DNA of 64,000 bases from contig OX328112.1 in NCBI GenBank assembly GCA_946811185.2, positions 31,335,442-31,399,441 on the forward strand, given 5' to 3'. This DNA comes from Hippopus hippopus. Taxonomy: Eukaryota; Mollusca; Bivalvia; Cardiida; Cardiidae. Below, piece after piece: positions 11,126 through 25,328 of this stretch. The notes under the pieces are model-generated. The model was given only the letters and a program-made list of their open reading frames with translations. It was not told where the DNA came from and made no database searches. How positions within the stretch are numbered: the first letter of the stretch is position 1; each line of letters begins with the position of its first letter. Made by a program: the position numbers and the translations under genes.

Positions 11126-11205
11126 ATATGAGCTATGCTCTCTGAAAAAAGAGGGCTTAATGCATCATCAAAAAGTATCGACACAGGTCAGCCTGCACGG
11201 AGCTA
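11126..11205 (+). mobile_element. CATG-foldback fragment
   Basis: Left end only, gagctatgctctctgaaaaa to aggtcagcctgcacgg. Confidence 0.7.
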
Positions 11206-11215
11206 CCAACAAATT

Positions 11216-11435
11216 TAACCCTTAGGCTGCTAAGCATGACTCTGGGCTCTTTTCAGACAGTTTCAGACGGTGTAGATTAAGATCATGCTGCACAAATATA
11301 CAATGCGATCTTTGATCTACACTGTCCAAAACGGTGTTTTCTTTCCAGCAAAATCAACTTTGAAATCGAAATATTAGGGTTTTTACTATTGAGTAGAAAT
11401 TTGTTTCATTTATTCAGCAGTTTAAAATATAGCTC
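11216..11435 (+). mobile_element. TTAA-2 MITE, diverged
   Basis: Starts TTAACCCTTAGGCTGCTAAG. Core tgcacaaatatacaatgcga. Ends attcagcagtttaaa. Confidence 0.8.
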
Positions 11436-11450
11436 AAAAGAAAAAAATTT

Positions 11451-11640
11451 TAACCTTTAGGCTGCTAAGCGCGACTCACTGACCTTTTGCAGACAGAGTA
11501 GATCAAAATCAGACTGCACAGAACATGCAGTCTGATCTTTGATATACATGTACTCTGTCCGATAAGGAGACATTTTTCTCCAAAAATTAAGTTTGAAATA
11601 ACATTTTTACGGTTTTAACTATCAGCTTAAAAGTTGACAT
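11451..11640 (+). mobile_element. TTAA-2 MITE, right end lost
   Basis: Starts ttaacctttaggctgctaag, core tgcacagaacatgcag. Runs into a TTAA-1 fragment. Confidence 0.8.
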
Positions 11641-11775
11641 GATATGAAGCAATGTGTGCATACAGTAAAAAGAAGAAAATGCTGGTTTTCTTACAATGCT
11701 TTCAAAAGCCTTCTTCTTCAGATTGGTTAAAACACTGGATTGTTTGACAAAGAGTTCAAATGAATTTTGAAAATA
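11640..11775 (+). mobile_element. TTAA-1 fragment
   Basis: Has gaagaaaatgctggtt, cttacaatgctttcaaaagc and the end ggattgtttgacaaagagtt. Confidence 0.6.
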
Positions 11776-11828
11776 CCACCGGAAGAAACCCTGAATCACT
11801 GCTTTTGTCACAATGTTTCAAAGGTTTG

Positions 11829-11834
11829 TTTATT
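11829..11834 (-). terminator. Candidate polyadenylation signal of gene A
   Basis: TTTATT on the plus strand reads AATAAA on the minus strand, about 330 bp past the gene A stop. If used, the 3' UTR would include an antisense tRNA-derived SINE (11846-12090). Weak evidence because the hexamer is short. Confidence 0.3.
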
Positions 11835-11845
11835 GCAAATGCAGA

Positions 11846-12090
11846 GCCTGGACGGGTAGCTCAGTGGTTGGAGATTCTGATTCGTGACCTGGTGGTGGTG
11901 AATTCAATACCCAGTTGAGGCAAACGTTCTTTCCACCGGTTTTTTGCCTCTCACCTCTGATGCATGTGAGAAAAGTGTTCAGTAGCTTGGAAACAAAGTT
12001 GTGTCAGGAAACAAATGTGTAGATGCACTGACCACTGTGATTTAACCTAAGCTGTTAAAACATGTCAAACTCCAATACAAACGAACAAAG
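11846..12090 (+). mobile_element. tRNA-derived SINE in the probable gene A 3' UTR
   Basis: Head gggtagctcagtggttggag (box A) and gtggtgaattcaatacccag (box B-like), followed by a body with gcctctcacctctgatgcat. Antisense to gene A. The same family in reverse is at 26730-26967. Confidence 0.7.
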
Positions 12091-12163
12091 CAAATGCATG
12101 AAACAGTACAATGATATGATTTAGAATTGAAAAGAGCCTATTTAACTAGCATTGTATGAAGTT

Positions 12164-12366
12164 TCAAGTTTCAAATGTTTTCAGGTGCTCTATATTAGAA
12201 AGATCCTTCCGTCTGTAAACATTTGTATTCCACTGTAACCATTCAAGTTTGGCAGCTTTCTGTAATTTTTTGGAATTTTCCTCGTCATGTTCGAACCCTA
12301 GTTTTTCGAACAGAGCCTTCACATATGTAAATGGTCGATTGTTGACGTGGGAATATCCTTGTTGAC
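12164..12366 (-). CDS. Gene A exon 4: C-terminal coding exon
   Basis: 203 bp with acceptor ctctcattctag| ending in TGA (12166-12164). The frame joins exon 3 as WAKL-G-QQGYSHVNNRP, continuing TYVKALFEKLGFEHD and ending near LEWLQWNTNVYRRKD...FET. The GYSHVNN segment and the following helix are what follows the last strand in this kind of methyltransferase. It was found by reading the minus strand for a phase-2 acceptor after exon 3, and is too short and start-less to stand out otherwise. A (GGAA/GCAA)n microsatellite lies just upstream of the acceptor in intron 3. Confidence 0.92.
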
Positions 12367-15300
12367 CTAGAATGAGAGATTGTCAGTGAAAATGAATGAA
12401 TGATTGAATGCTTAAATGAATGAATGAATAAATGAAGGAAGGAAGGAAGGAAGGAAGGAAGGAAGCAAGCAAGCAAGCAAGCAAGGAGATATGGAGGGAG
12501 GGAGGCAGGGAGGGGGGAAAGAAGGAAGGAAGGAAGGAAGCAAGGAAGGAAAAGATGAACAAGCAAAGAGAAGGAAGGATCAATAGATAGATGGATATTC
12601 TTAGTTTTTCACTTATAGTACACCATGGCTCACGTTTATGCACAATTGTGAAAAATATTAGACTCCAACATACGAACAGATTTCAGAGCAACACATTGCC
12701 GAAACATTGTCTGCTTTCCCACATAACCAATGTTGCCAAAACAATGTTCAGTGTTCAAAGAGAAATGAATGTTGTCGCAATGACTATCATCGATCCTCAT
12801 AAAGGAAATTGGCCGAGTTGGCTATTGGAACCAGTGACCTATTCTCATGTCCTGTATGCTGCCTACAGTGCCACCGGGGCTTGGCAAAGAGCGTAAGAAC
12901 AAGCAAGATTATAATATATTCTTCCTATGTTGACAATGTTTTGCCATCAAAATAAGTTTTTTGACTGAAATTTGATATGCATTGTTTTAAAGACACTACA
13001 GAAGAAGACTCTTGAAAATATTGTGGAGAAAGGAGAAATATTGTAACATTTTAGCATTTTTCTCCCTTTTCCACATTTTTTTTCTATCCTGTCTAAAACA
13101 AATCCCTCCATGTTAGGTATAGTTAACCCGTATGCTGCTAAGCGCGACTCACCGACCTTTTACGTACAGTATAGATCAAGATCAGACTGCACAGAACGTG
13201 CAGTCTGATCTTGGATCTACACTGTCCGATAAGGAGATATTATTCCCAAAAAGACAGCTTTGAAACATCAATATTTGGATTTTTACTATCGAATTGAAAA
13301 TTTCATTTTAGTTATTTGGCAGGATAAGGGTTGATTTGTCATCTGTGAACGGCTTCAATATGGATAAGTCTGCAAAATTCTTGTTTTGTAAATGGTTAAA
13401 ATATAATTAACCCTTTACCACACAACGCCGACTTTTAACGACCCTGGAAAAGAAGCCTTTTGAAAACATTGTGGGAATAGGAGAAAATGCTGGTAACCAG
13501 CATTTTCTCCTTTTCCCACAATGTTTTCTACCCAATCAAAGAAAAATTGCACCATTTGAGTCACATTGAAATTGTTGTCTGCAAATGCTTTCAAACTAGA
13601 CATGGCTAAAATTTTGCTATGCTCTGTGAAGAGGCGCTTTCATGCATCTGAAAAAAGTATCGACCCACGTTAGCCTGTGCAGTCTGTGCTGACCTGGCTC
13701 ATAACATTTTTGTGACTTTTCCACCTGTCCAAGGATCATTCTATCTCATGATTATACCATATTTTGGTACACAAAATTGATTTTATCTATCAAAAAGTAT
13801 GCGATGACTTACTTGGGTATAATGCGCCTTGGAGATGCATTAAGCCCCCTTTTGCCCGAGCATGGCTCAATTATAGTGCATTTAGTTGTATGAAAACAGA
13901 AATATTTACCTAATTTGGCCCAGCTTAAAACTACTCCCTCTTTTGCATGTCTCACTACATTGTCTATATAAATACTTTCAAACTGGGCGGGAATATGTTC
14001 TGCAACTTCTAAACTCATCACCCAATCATAGAGCGGGAGTCCATATTGTGGGAGGGTCAGATCTAAGAACTTGACACGCCCCTCGCTTGTTTTTTCTGTA
14101 AATGGTGCACCGTCATAGGCGTCATATCCTTTCAATTTGCTAGTCTTGAGAAGAAGGTTCTTGTAACGACCAGGACCATCTCCAAATGAAGCTACGTATT
14201 TTCCTGAAATAGTACAATGAAATATGAGTAACCTTTGACCTGTAATTATTTGTTCTATTAGCTCAGCTGTTTTAGGACGATTATCGTCATAGCCCTCGTC
14301 TTTGTGTTTGTGCAAAAACTTTGACATTTTGCAATATCTCTGTTATTACTGAAGATATTTAGTACTAACTTGGACAAGTTGTTAACTATCAAAAGGAGAA
14401 ACCTAGACAACAAAGGCTGGTAACTATCGAAGTATTTTTGACAAAGTTATGCCCCTTTTTGACTTATAATTTCCGCTGAAAATCAAGTACTTGCAGCCGA
14501 ACCTTGGCACCCAAACGCCATACTCCTGTTTTTTATATTCTTTATATCCAGGTCTTATTTGGTCAACATTTTGGGTTGTCAGTTTTTTGCCTTACCAAAC
14601 AATCACATGTTTTAACGACCCTAATTTGAGGGAGTGTTCTTGGGCAAGACACTTAGAGCTCTAGCTTAGTAGGAAATACGAATATGTGAGCTGTCGCTGT
14701 GATATGACTTAGAAAATATTGAAAGTGGCATAAAACAGCATTCATTCAATCATTTAACAACCCTTAGAAAGAAGGTTTTGCAAACATTGTGGAAAAAAGG
14801 AGAAAATGCTGGTAACCAGCATTTTCTCCTTTTCCCACAATGCTTTCCATCCATCCAAGAACAAAATACAAGTATTTGAGTAATACATAGTTTTCTGTTT
14901 GCAAATGCTGTCAATTTTGATGAGTTTAAAACTGTCATCCAGAACAAAAGGGTTTTTTTTTTTTTATAAGATAATTTCAAATAATTGCAATTTACAGAAA
15001 GGGAAGCTAAAATTACAGGAATGGAGAACAAGGATGTTCAAACACCTATAGCACAAAATATACACATAAGTAATACTAACGCCACCAAATGACAAAACTG
15101 TGGACTTGTCCTAATCCAAAGCATTTGCAGATGACATATTAAATGTGACTCAAATAGAGGAAAGAGGGTTTGAAGTGGTACCAAATATTATAGAAAAAAA
15201 AAGACTAAATGCTTTTCTCCTTTTCTCACAATGTTCACATAATGATTTCTAAAGCCCTCTTTCTCAAAGCCATGAAAGTTTGGAATTTGTGTGGTAAAGG

Positions 15301-18300
15301 GTTGAAAATATGGGAAGGTCTTTTTCATACCAACCAAAGCCCCAAAAGGGGGGGGGGGGAGTATTCAGATTTCTATAATTTCACCAAACTTTAACCCTTT
15401 GCCACACAATCCTGAGATTTCACAACTCTGAAAAAGTAGACTTTTGAAATCATTGTAGGAAAAAGAGAAAATGGTGGTAACCAGTATTTTCTCTTTTCCC
15501 ACAATGTTTTCTACTCTTCCAAAAGTAACTTTTAATTTTTTGTCACATCTTTTTTGTTGTCTACAAATGCTTTTGATTTATATAAATCTAAAATTTTGTC
15601 GTGTGGTAAAGGGTTAAAAATGATTCATCACTGAATTGAATGGGGCAATAGCTGGCAAATTATCATGTAACAAGAAAGACAAATGTAAGGAAATGTTGAT
15701 GTTTTTCAGTGGTATCTCCTTAATGGGCTTTGTAGCCTCTTCAGGTAGTTTTAGATTTTTTTGCCAGTATTTTGTGACAGTTTGTGTGAATGTCACTTGA
15801 TAACAACACACATCAGTTATGTGGGGTTGTATTCACAGTGCTCCAGATAAGGGGGGAGGGGGGGTTTGATGGTATTCTAAATCCATTATTTCTCTTTCAA
15901 ACTCTATGTTGTGGGTACTCATTAGAATCGTCTCGATGAGATGATTCTAATGAGTACCCATAACATAGAGTTTGGTGGAGAATAATATATATTTTTAATT
16001 TTAGAATCAAAATTACTCCCTTTATCTGTAGCTCTGTATTCAGATAAGTACAATGAAGTCTTTTGAGCTCATAAAGATAGACTGAATTACTGGTTGCAAC
16101 GTTAACCCATTACCACATGACCAAATTTTTCATTTATCCAAATTCAAAGCTTTCGCATATGACAAAGTCAGTTTAGCTAACAAAATGATCTCTGTCTTTG
16201 AAATGGTAGAAAACATTGTGGAAAGAGAAGAAAATGCTGGTTACCATCATTTTCTCCTTTTTCCACAATGTTTTCAAAAGCCTACTTCTTAGGTATCATT
16301 AAAATCCAGGATTGTGTGGGGTTAAGCGAACAATCCAATTTTGGAAAGCCAAAGTGTGTGTCTTTCTAAATTGAGAAGCCAAGCCCCCATAGCTCAGTCG
16401 GTAGCGTACAGGACTTTAGAATAGGGGCTCGTGGGTTCAATCCCTGGCTTGGCCAATTTCTTTCCGAGGATTGATGATAGTCATTGCGACAGGATTCATT
16501 CCTCTCCCACTGCTGACCATCGTCTCGACGATGGTTATGTTGGAAAGCAGCGAGTGGCTTGGAAAGAAAATTGTGTGAAATACTAGTAAGAGACTCAACG
16601 AAAGCATGGATAGGTGCACTGGCTGCCGCAATTTAACTGTAATAATGTTGAAAACGGCGTTAAACACCATTCAATCAATCAATCTAAATTGAGCAACAGG
16701 TTAAGAATTTGATAAGATGGGTTGGTGAATACAGGCCCTAATCTATCACTTTACCCTCTACCATAAAACCCCCACTCCAGCAAACAATGACACTTTTTTT
16801 CCTCTATGTTTTCAAAAGCTGCTCCCATCAAGGGTATAAAAAGGTGTAATGGTTCAGAAATGTTTGAACTTTCTGCATGAATATCTGCTTGAAGTTTTTA
16901 TGCCTAAATGTATTTCACTGTACAATATATGAATAAACACAGAAAAATAAAACTTGTTCAAGTAGCTACCTATGTTCAGCAAGCAACCTAAGTTAATCTT
17001 TAACACACAATCCTGAATTTTAACGACCATGAGGAGAAGCCTTTTGAAAACATTGCGGGAAAAAAAGAAAATGCTGGTAACCAGCATTTTCTGCTTTTCC
17101 CACAATGTTTTCTACCTTATCAAATGCAGAAATCACCATTTAAGCAAGAATTAATTTGCCATCTGCAAATGCTTTCAATTTGGTCCAGTTCAAAATTTTG
17201 TTGTTTGGTAAAGAGTTATACATGTACAAGCATGTATTGAGTTCCAAAAAAGGGGAAATTTATTGAAATGTACCTGTATTGAGGAATCACCTGTCTTAGC
17301 CCTTTAGCTGTTATGCCAATTTGAGGCTCTTCCATTTCAGCAGCAAATAAAGATATGATGTGAAAAATATGGACAAATGAGGATACAAATATCTGATTGA
17401 GTGGAAAACATTGTGGGAAAAGGAGAATTGCTCGTTACGAGCAATTTCTCCTTTTCCCACAATGTTTTCAAAAGCTGTCTGTTGTTGATACGTCAAAATG
17501 AGTATCTATGGAGTAAAGGGTTAATCAGGTCTTTTTCAGTATCCCTTAGGTGCTTGCCTATCATACAGGTTTGACAATATTAGAGTTCTGTAAATCTAAC
17601 AAGCTATAGCCAAATTTTATGGGAATTGATGGATGGATGGATGGATGGATGGATAGATGGATGGATGGATTTTTTGCAAGGATGATTGGATTGGAAGGAA
17701 ATCAATTAAGAGGAGATTGAGGAAAGAGGGCAAACAAGTAAAGCAGCTCCAAAAAAAGCATAGATCGAACATATTTTTTCTAAAAATGAGAAAAGCTGTC
17801 ATTTCATCAAATTTGTTAAATAACTGTCATTAAAGCTATAAACTTGTTATCAATAACATGCTGTAAAGTACTTATGAGGATTGTATGGAACAAGATCAGG
17901 CTGTATATAACATGTAGTCTGATCTTGAACCTGCATTGACAGAGACACAAGGCCAAAGTAAACTTGAATATTCAACATATCTGATGCCATATTCACTAAA
18001 CAATCTAAAAAAAATCATATGAATTCTATTTCTCCAGAATTCTCATTTTTAACCCTTAGGCTGCTAAGCACTACTCACTGACCTTTTGCGGACAGCGTAG
18101 ATCAAGATCAGACTGCACAGAATGTGCAGTCTGATCTTTGATCTACTCTGTCCGATAAGGAGATATATTTCCTCAAAAAATACCTTTCAAACAGCAATAT
18201 TTGAATTTTTACCATCGGCTTGAAAGTATCATTACTTTTTATTTACTAATTTAGCAGGATAAAAGTTAAAGTAGTCCAATCGCTGAATTACTTTGAAATT

Positions 18301-21300
18301 TATGAAGTTATCTAGAATAAGACTTATACTGTATATGTAGATATATATGCTTGTCGAAAAATTTGCGAATTACCGATTACAGACATTTTGCGTTGGGAAA
18401 CGTTTGCGAAATTAAGACGCTCATTATTTGTTGGTATGCTTGTGGTAAAATACACAAACAGAAAAGTTTGCAAATTTTTCAAATTCGCCAAATCCCAAAA
18501 ACTTCCATGTCGCAAACATTTCCATTTAATATACAGTAATGCAAGTTAGAATGAATGATGAATATGCGCTTTACAGCCATATTCATAAATCAATAAAAGA
18601 TGCAGTCTCATTCTAATTCTCAACGGTTTTCTAAAGGTAATAGGAAGGCAATTTCTGAATCAAATGATTTAACCAATCAGAAATTGTGTTACTTTCTAAA
18701 TTTAGATACAAAATAACAATGCAATTTAAAATGATTGGTGATACCAACCTAGGCATAATTGTATTCACCAACCATTTTAACCCTTTGCCAAACAGTCCCT
18801 GAAAAAGACTGCTTTTGAAAACATTGTGGGTAAAGGAGAAAATGCTGGTAGCCAGCATTTTCTCCTTTCCCCACAATGTTGTCTACGCTATGTAAGATAA
18901 ATATCATGTTTTGACTAACATCTAATTTGTCGTCTGCAAAGGCTTTCAATTTAGACAAGACTTCAAAAACTGTATTGTCTGGTAAAGAGTAGAAATAACA
19001 TTCCAAATTTTTACAACTAGCTATCTGTCTGGTCAAGATTTTCTGTTTTAACCCTTAGGCTGCTAAGCGTGACTTACTGACCTTTTGCGAACAGTGTCGA
19101 TCAAGATCAGACTGCACAGAACGTGCAATCTGATCTTGGATACACACTGTCTGATAAGGAGATACTATTTCTCAAAACATAACTTTGAAATAGCAATATT
19201 TGGGTTTTTACTATCAAATTGAAAATTTCATTTTTGTTATTTAGCAGGATAAGGGTTAAACAATCAAATGGCTAATTTTTGAAATTTAGAATTTGAATAG
19301 AATTTAAAAAGGCAAGATGATGTGGCCCCTGGGGCTACTTTTCTGTCAATGTCAATTCTGTTTCTTTGGCTCTCCATGGAATTACAAATTAATTACCTTA
19401 AGTCCTGACCACAAAACAGATTTTAGAGGAGTTCAAATCAAAAGCACTTACAGATGACAAAATAAGTGTAACTCATAAACTGAAACATGTTTTTGGATGG
19501 GTAGAAAACATTGTGGGAAATGAAGAAAATGCTGGTTACCAGCATTTTCTTCTTTTCCAACAATGTTTTCAAAAGGCTTCTTTCTCAGGGTTGTCAAAAG
19601 TCGGGATAATGTTGTAAAGGGTTAAATGTTGACCACACAACAAATTTTAGAATCTTCCAAATTGAAAGCATCTACAGATGACAAATCATGAAAGTGATAC
19701 AAATAAAATGAAGGTCTTTGACAGGGTAGAAAACACGGTTGGAAAAGTAGATAATTCCATTTTAGCACATTTAATGTTTTGTCTGCAAGGGCTTTCAATT
19801 TAGACCAGTCAAAAATTTGATAATGTGTAAAAGGGTTAGAAGCATCGAAACAAGAGGAAAAAACCTTGTTGCGAGCAATTTATCCTTCTGCTCCAATGCT
19901 TTTCATGCATTAAATAACAATTAGATCTACGGTTTAATGTCCATAGTTTTTACAAATTATTCAAAGTCAACTGCTGAAAATTTATTTGTGGAAATAGTGA
20001 TCACTCTTGCCAGTTCTTGTTAATTAATTAAGCTAGTCACATGCTACACTATAGCCACAATCAAATAGCTACTTCTATAGTACATGTACTCCTATACAGC
20101 CATCTGTTTTCACTGATCTTCATCTGATTGGTTGATGAATTTTGAACTTAGATAAAGATTTTGGGATTTTCTGCATGTAAATGACTATAAGCTGCCCTTT
20201 CCTATAAAAGGCACCCAAAACTTTTATTAAACTCTTTACCAAACAATGAAATTTTATACTTAGACCAAAATTGAAAGCAACTGCAGATGACATGTCAAAC
20301 TGGCTCATGATGATTTCTTTGTTTGATTGGGTAGAAAGCATTTTGGGAACAGGAGAAAAGGCTGGTTATCAGCATTTTCTCCTTTTCCCACGATGTTTTC
20401 AAAAGCCTTAATCCTCAAGGTTTTTAAAACTGAGGATTGTGTGGTAAAGGGTTTTAAATGTTTTTTGGGAAAAACATGTCTAATTAACAAGATGATCTAT
20501 AAACAGTATTAACCGTTTGCATGCAATATTCTGATTGATATAGATATCAATATTCTGATTGATAGAGACCCTTTACCAAATAACCCCAGATTTTCATGAC
20601 CCTGAGAAAGAAGCCTTCTGAAAACATTGTGGGAAAAGGAGAAAATGCTGGTAACCAGCATTTTCTCCTCTTCCCACAATGTTTCCTACCCTTTTCCAAA
20701 ACAAATTTCAATTTTTGAATCACATTGATTTTGTCGTCTGCAAATGCTTCCAATTTGGACTAGTCTAAAATTATGTCGTTTGGTAAAGAGTTAATACCAT
20801 ACAATCCAGAGTGTTCAACAACCCTGTGAAAGAAGGCTATTGAAAACATTGTGAGAAAAGAAGAAAATGCTTGCTACAAGCATTTCCTCCTTTTCGTTTT
20901 TCATTATGTTTTCAAAAGCTTTCTTCTTGAGGATCATTAAAAACAGGGATTGTATATGGTAGACTTATTTATACATGTACAGTGAAAACGCTTGTCTTTA
21001 TACATGAAGCCCCTAGCTCTATGCTACATGCCACAACAAGGAGTACCTTTAAAAAATTCTGCTAGAACGGGAACTAGCTGGGTGTCTGTTTTATGTTGAC
21101 CACTATTTTCTACACTGGCAGAAGAGCACCAGCCACCAGTAGAGGATACAGCACCTCCTTGTTTAACTTTCTGCAAGAAGAGGTTATCTGTTGGGTTTCA
21201 GGTAAAAAACACACAAAAACTAACACCAATTTTGCTTTTCTTTAGGCTTGTTTCCATGTATCCACCAATCATTTTAAATTTCATTCTTAAGCTTGTTTGG

Positions 21301-24300
21301 AGTTCAGAATATAAAACAATTCTGATTGGTTCATGGTTAGCCAATCAGAAATTTTACTGGCTAAAACATTTGGTTCTGCCAATCAGAAATTTTGTTGACT
21401 AATATGTTTGGTTCAGAAAATCAGAATCTGTACTGGTTAGGCCAATAAGAAAAATTGTGTTTCTTTGAAATTTGATATTGCATTTGGAGAATAAGAATGC
21501 GATTGAGAATGTTTGGTGAATAAAAACCTACATATGTCTTAATGTAGTATTCTTGTATTGTGTCAGTTTAATTTCAAGTAGAAAACATGGTCAAATCTTT
21601 CTTACTGGTCACTTATATAACACAGCCAACTGTGTTAAGAAAATTTTTTTCAAGTTCTTCAATGTCAATTGTGAAAGATGTGGTTTGTGTTAACTCTTTA
21701 CCACACAATCCCGACTTTTAAAGACCCTGAGAAAGAAGCCTTTTGAAAACATTGTGGGAAAAGGAGAAAATGCTGGTAACCAGCATTTTCTCCTTTTCTC
21801 ACAATGTTTTCTACCCTTCCCAGACCAAATTTCAATATTTCAGTCACATTTATTTTGTCGTCTGCAAATGCTTTGAATTTGGTACAGTCCAAAAACTTGT
21901 CATGTGGTAAAGTGTTAAGCAGATGATTGACCATAGAGGCCAAAGTGGTTTCTTGCCTAGGCTGACTGTCAAAGGTTTGACTGCATGTCTTAGAATTGCA
22001 ATTAAATTTAATAAAACAATCAAACGAAAATGACAGAAAACAAATTGGTTTGTAGCCTTAGGAATCATAGTAAAGGATTGGCAAAGAAGACTTGTTATAA
22101 ACATACATAGATTATTGGGAAAGCATGACCTGATAGAGTTTCATTGTCCCAGTGCACGAAAGTAATTTTGATGTTATAAATGTATTCATTGTTATATGGT
22201 CACATGATAAAGCCAAAATAAATTTATATACTGTGTTCATACAAGAATACTTCACCAAAACGTATCAGGAACAAGTCTAAGCTCACACAGAAAGCACCAT
22301 ACCTATGCTTTGCACCTGTGTACCAAACTGTACATGACAGTGTTGTCAATGGTCACATTCTTAAACCATCAAACAACTTAAAGACATCATGTGACATTGC
22401 ACACAGCACTAGAATGGCTGCATGGCAAAATGGTCACTTAGCAGTAGTCACATGGCAGTGGTCACATGACACTGGTCACATGATTCTCCTGTATACAATT
22501 ACCTTTGAAGAAATCAGCAAGAACTGGTATGAGTTTCTTATCCGTCTTGTGATGTCCACTGTCCTCTTTGCTCCCGTTCATACACCAACCGCCCGTATTA
22601 GATGTGTCCTGTCCAGATTTTGTGAGCTTTCCTTCAGCTATATTTTTCTAGATAAAATACATTTTACTTATGTAATTTGCCTTATTTAATTGTGTATACG
22701 GGGCCATTAGCAGGTGCTCTCTTCATTTGGATTCAAGAGGAAAGGGGTTCCCGGTGGTATACCTGTACGAAAAAGTTAACAACTGGAAAACTGAGAAAAT
22801 GGTGGATGCCAAAGCTTCTCTTAGAGTTGACCCATTGACCTATTTTTTGACTGAAGATGACTCATTTTCAACAATTTTATTAAAAATTTAATGAAGACAA
22901 ATATTCAGGCCAAGCTTCACAAGCATCTCTACTGAAAGGCGTGGCTTTTTATGGCTTTATAGTCTACACCAAGTAAAGATTATTCCTAATGCTGGACATA
23001 TCACAACCAAGAAAGGTCACCTAGAGCATTTCGTGCTCGGGTGAGCTAAAATGTAAGAAACGAAGATGTTTGAAATAAAAAGGTGAGAAAGAAATATGAA
23101 CTCGTGAAGAAAAAAAACTGGGGTTGAGTAAAATAAAAAAAAAACATGTCAAAAACAAACGAAAATGCCAAATATCGTATTATCGTATGATTTTTAACGC
23201 CGTTTTCAATATTATTTCAGTTATATCCAGGCGGCCAGTACACCTATCTATGCTCTCCTTAAGTTTCTTTTACCAGTATTTAGCACAATATTCTTTCCAA
23301 GCTACTGGCTGCTTTCCCACATAACCATCGGCGAAACAATGGTCAGCGGTGAGAGTGGAATGAATCTTGTCACAATGACTGTCATCAATCCTCGGAAAGA
23401 AATTGGCCGAGCCGGCGACCACTTGTTTCCAAGTCCTGTATGCTATCGACTGAGCTAAGGAGGCTCGGCCAAAAAATGATTGGAAGGGACTGGAATTGAA
23501 CAGAGACGGATAAATTGAAAAGAAATGAATAAAAGTTGAAGATACCGCGCTAGAACAGAAACTGATAAAAAAAAAAATGGGCATTTGAATTGAAAAAGGC
23601 GGTTACCAGCATTTTCTTCTTTTCCCACTATGTTTTCAAACGCTTTCTTTCCCAGGGTCGTTAAAAGTTGTGATTATGGGGTAAATGGTTTAAGGACCTC
23701 GGATAAGGTAACATAGCGACAGGGGAATTTCTTTTAAATTAGAGAGACGATAAAGAAAATCTAGGTCGAAAAGTTAACACTTTCCTGACTGTAGACGACA
23801 CCAGAAGCTTTTGTGGACAGTGTAGATCAAGATCAGACTGCAAGGAACGTGTCCACTTCTTTGTTTTAGATTAAGGCCAAACTTCAATTCATCTTGCAGT
23901 GGAACCATTTTTATAGTCAATGAAAAATTGTAATTTATATACTTGGTAGTGAAAGAGTTAATACGTCTATTCAAACCCGTTGTGTGCAAATGCTTTTAAC
24001 GACGTATATGACAAAATGTTCGCGCGCATCCTACTGCGCATGTATTTTTGTCGTGGATATTAAATCAAAAGTGTACCTATGTATTTTTTGCACATAATGG
24101 TAATACTATTGGTGCACTGAAACAAGTAGCACTTTCTTCGGGTGGTATTGGTGAAGAGAAAAAAATGGATCTTTGAACTGTCACCGTGAAATAATTAAAA
24201 TGCTGCTGACACGGTTACACACCAAACAAGGAAACAAAGGCAGGAAATTTAAAACTGTGAAAGTATAGCTGTTTCCACTTTGAAAATTATTGTTGGAAAA

Positions 24301-25238
24301 GGAGAAATCGCTCCTATTCAGCAATTTTTCCTTTTCCCACCATGTCTGCTGAGCTTTTATCCTATTTTTTTCCTTGAAAAAAAAAAAAAACTTCCACAGT
24401 GACCTTCAAACTTGTTTTCTGACGAAATAAGCACGGATAGGTGCCATTTTTATTTTTTCTTATTGTTTTGAATTATAAATACTATAAGTGTGGAAAGTTT
24501 AAGAAAAATCTGTCCGTTAGAAAGTATGTATTTTTTTAAGATTAACCCTTAAATTGGATCAAATTATCTCCCTTTGTAACTCAATGGTCTATATATAACA
24601 TTCATATTTGTACATTTACCATGCTCAAAACCAGGCTTTAATATATTTTTTGTGCAAAAATATATGAATTTTCATTAAAATGATGTATATTTGTATATTT
24701 TTCCTGTAATTTTCCTGTTTAACTGACTGTTAAAGAAAGGCGCTTTAAATCCATTATAAGCTGAATTTTGGAACTGTATATACCTTTTTCAAAGGCAAAT
24801 TTCTCAGAAACGAGCACGGTGACCCACATCTTTTTTTTACTGTAATCTCCTAGAGACATGATGAGCTTTGTATGTGCAAAGTTTTAAAAAAATCTGTCCG
24901 GTAGAAAAATTTGTCATATACGTCGTTAATATGGACGAGTTCAAAATTCTAAATTCGTCATCTGATAAGAGATTTAAACCACACAATGAAGACTTTTTCA
25001 CGACCCTGAGAAAGAAGCCCTTTTGAAAACATTGTGGGGAAGTTAAAAATGCTGGTTAACCAACATTTTTTTCCTTTTCCCAAAATGTTTTCGACCCTTT
25101 CCAAAACCAATTTCAAATTATGAGTCGCATTTAATTTGTCGTCGGCAAATGCTTTCAATTTGGATTGGTCTCAAATTTTATCTTTGGAGAGTTAATCAAT
25201 TACCACTGAAAGAGTGGATTAAAAAAAAAACAATGCAT

Positions 25239-25328
<90 letters not shown>

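Noticed and set aside
12285..12643. Long minus-strand frames rich in Leu, Ser and Pro
   Set aside because: Translation of the (GGAA/GCAA)n microsatellite, partly overlapping gene A exon 4 in a different frame.
13809..14327. Single 172-residue open frame read as the methyltransferase gene
   Set aside because: Only 13910-14203 is coding. The frame ends run through good splice sites into intron, and the true flanking exons join in phase elsewhere.
15614..15811. Minus-strand frame with KYWQKNLKLPEEATKPIKEIP
   Set aside because: Somewhat protein-like, but no acceptor/donor pair in a matching phase for gene A and no family recognised. Left out as unsupported.
16377..16450. Functional tRNA gene
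   Set aside because: Boxes A and B are present but the stems do not fold into a normal tRNA, and it continues into a SINE body and (aatc)n tail.
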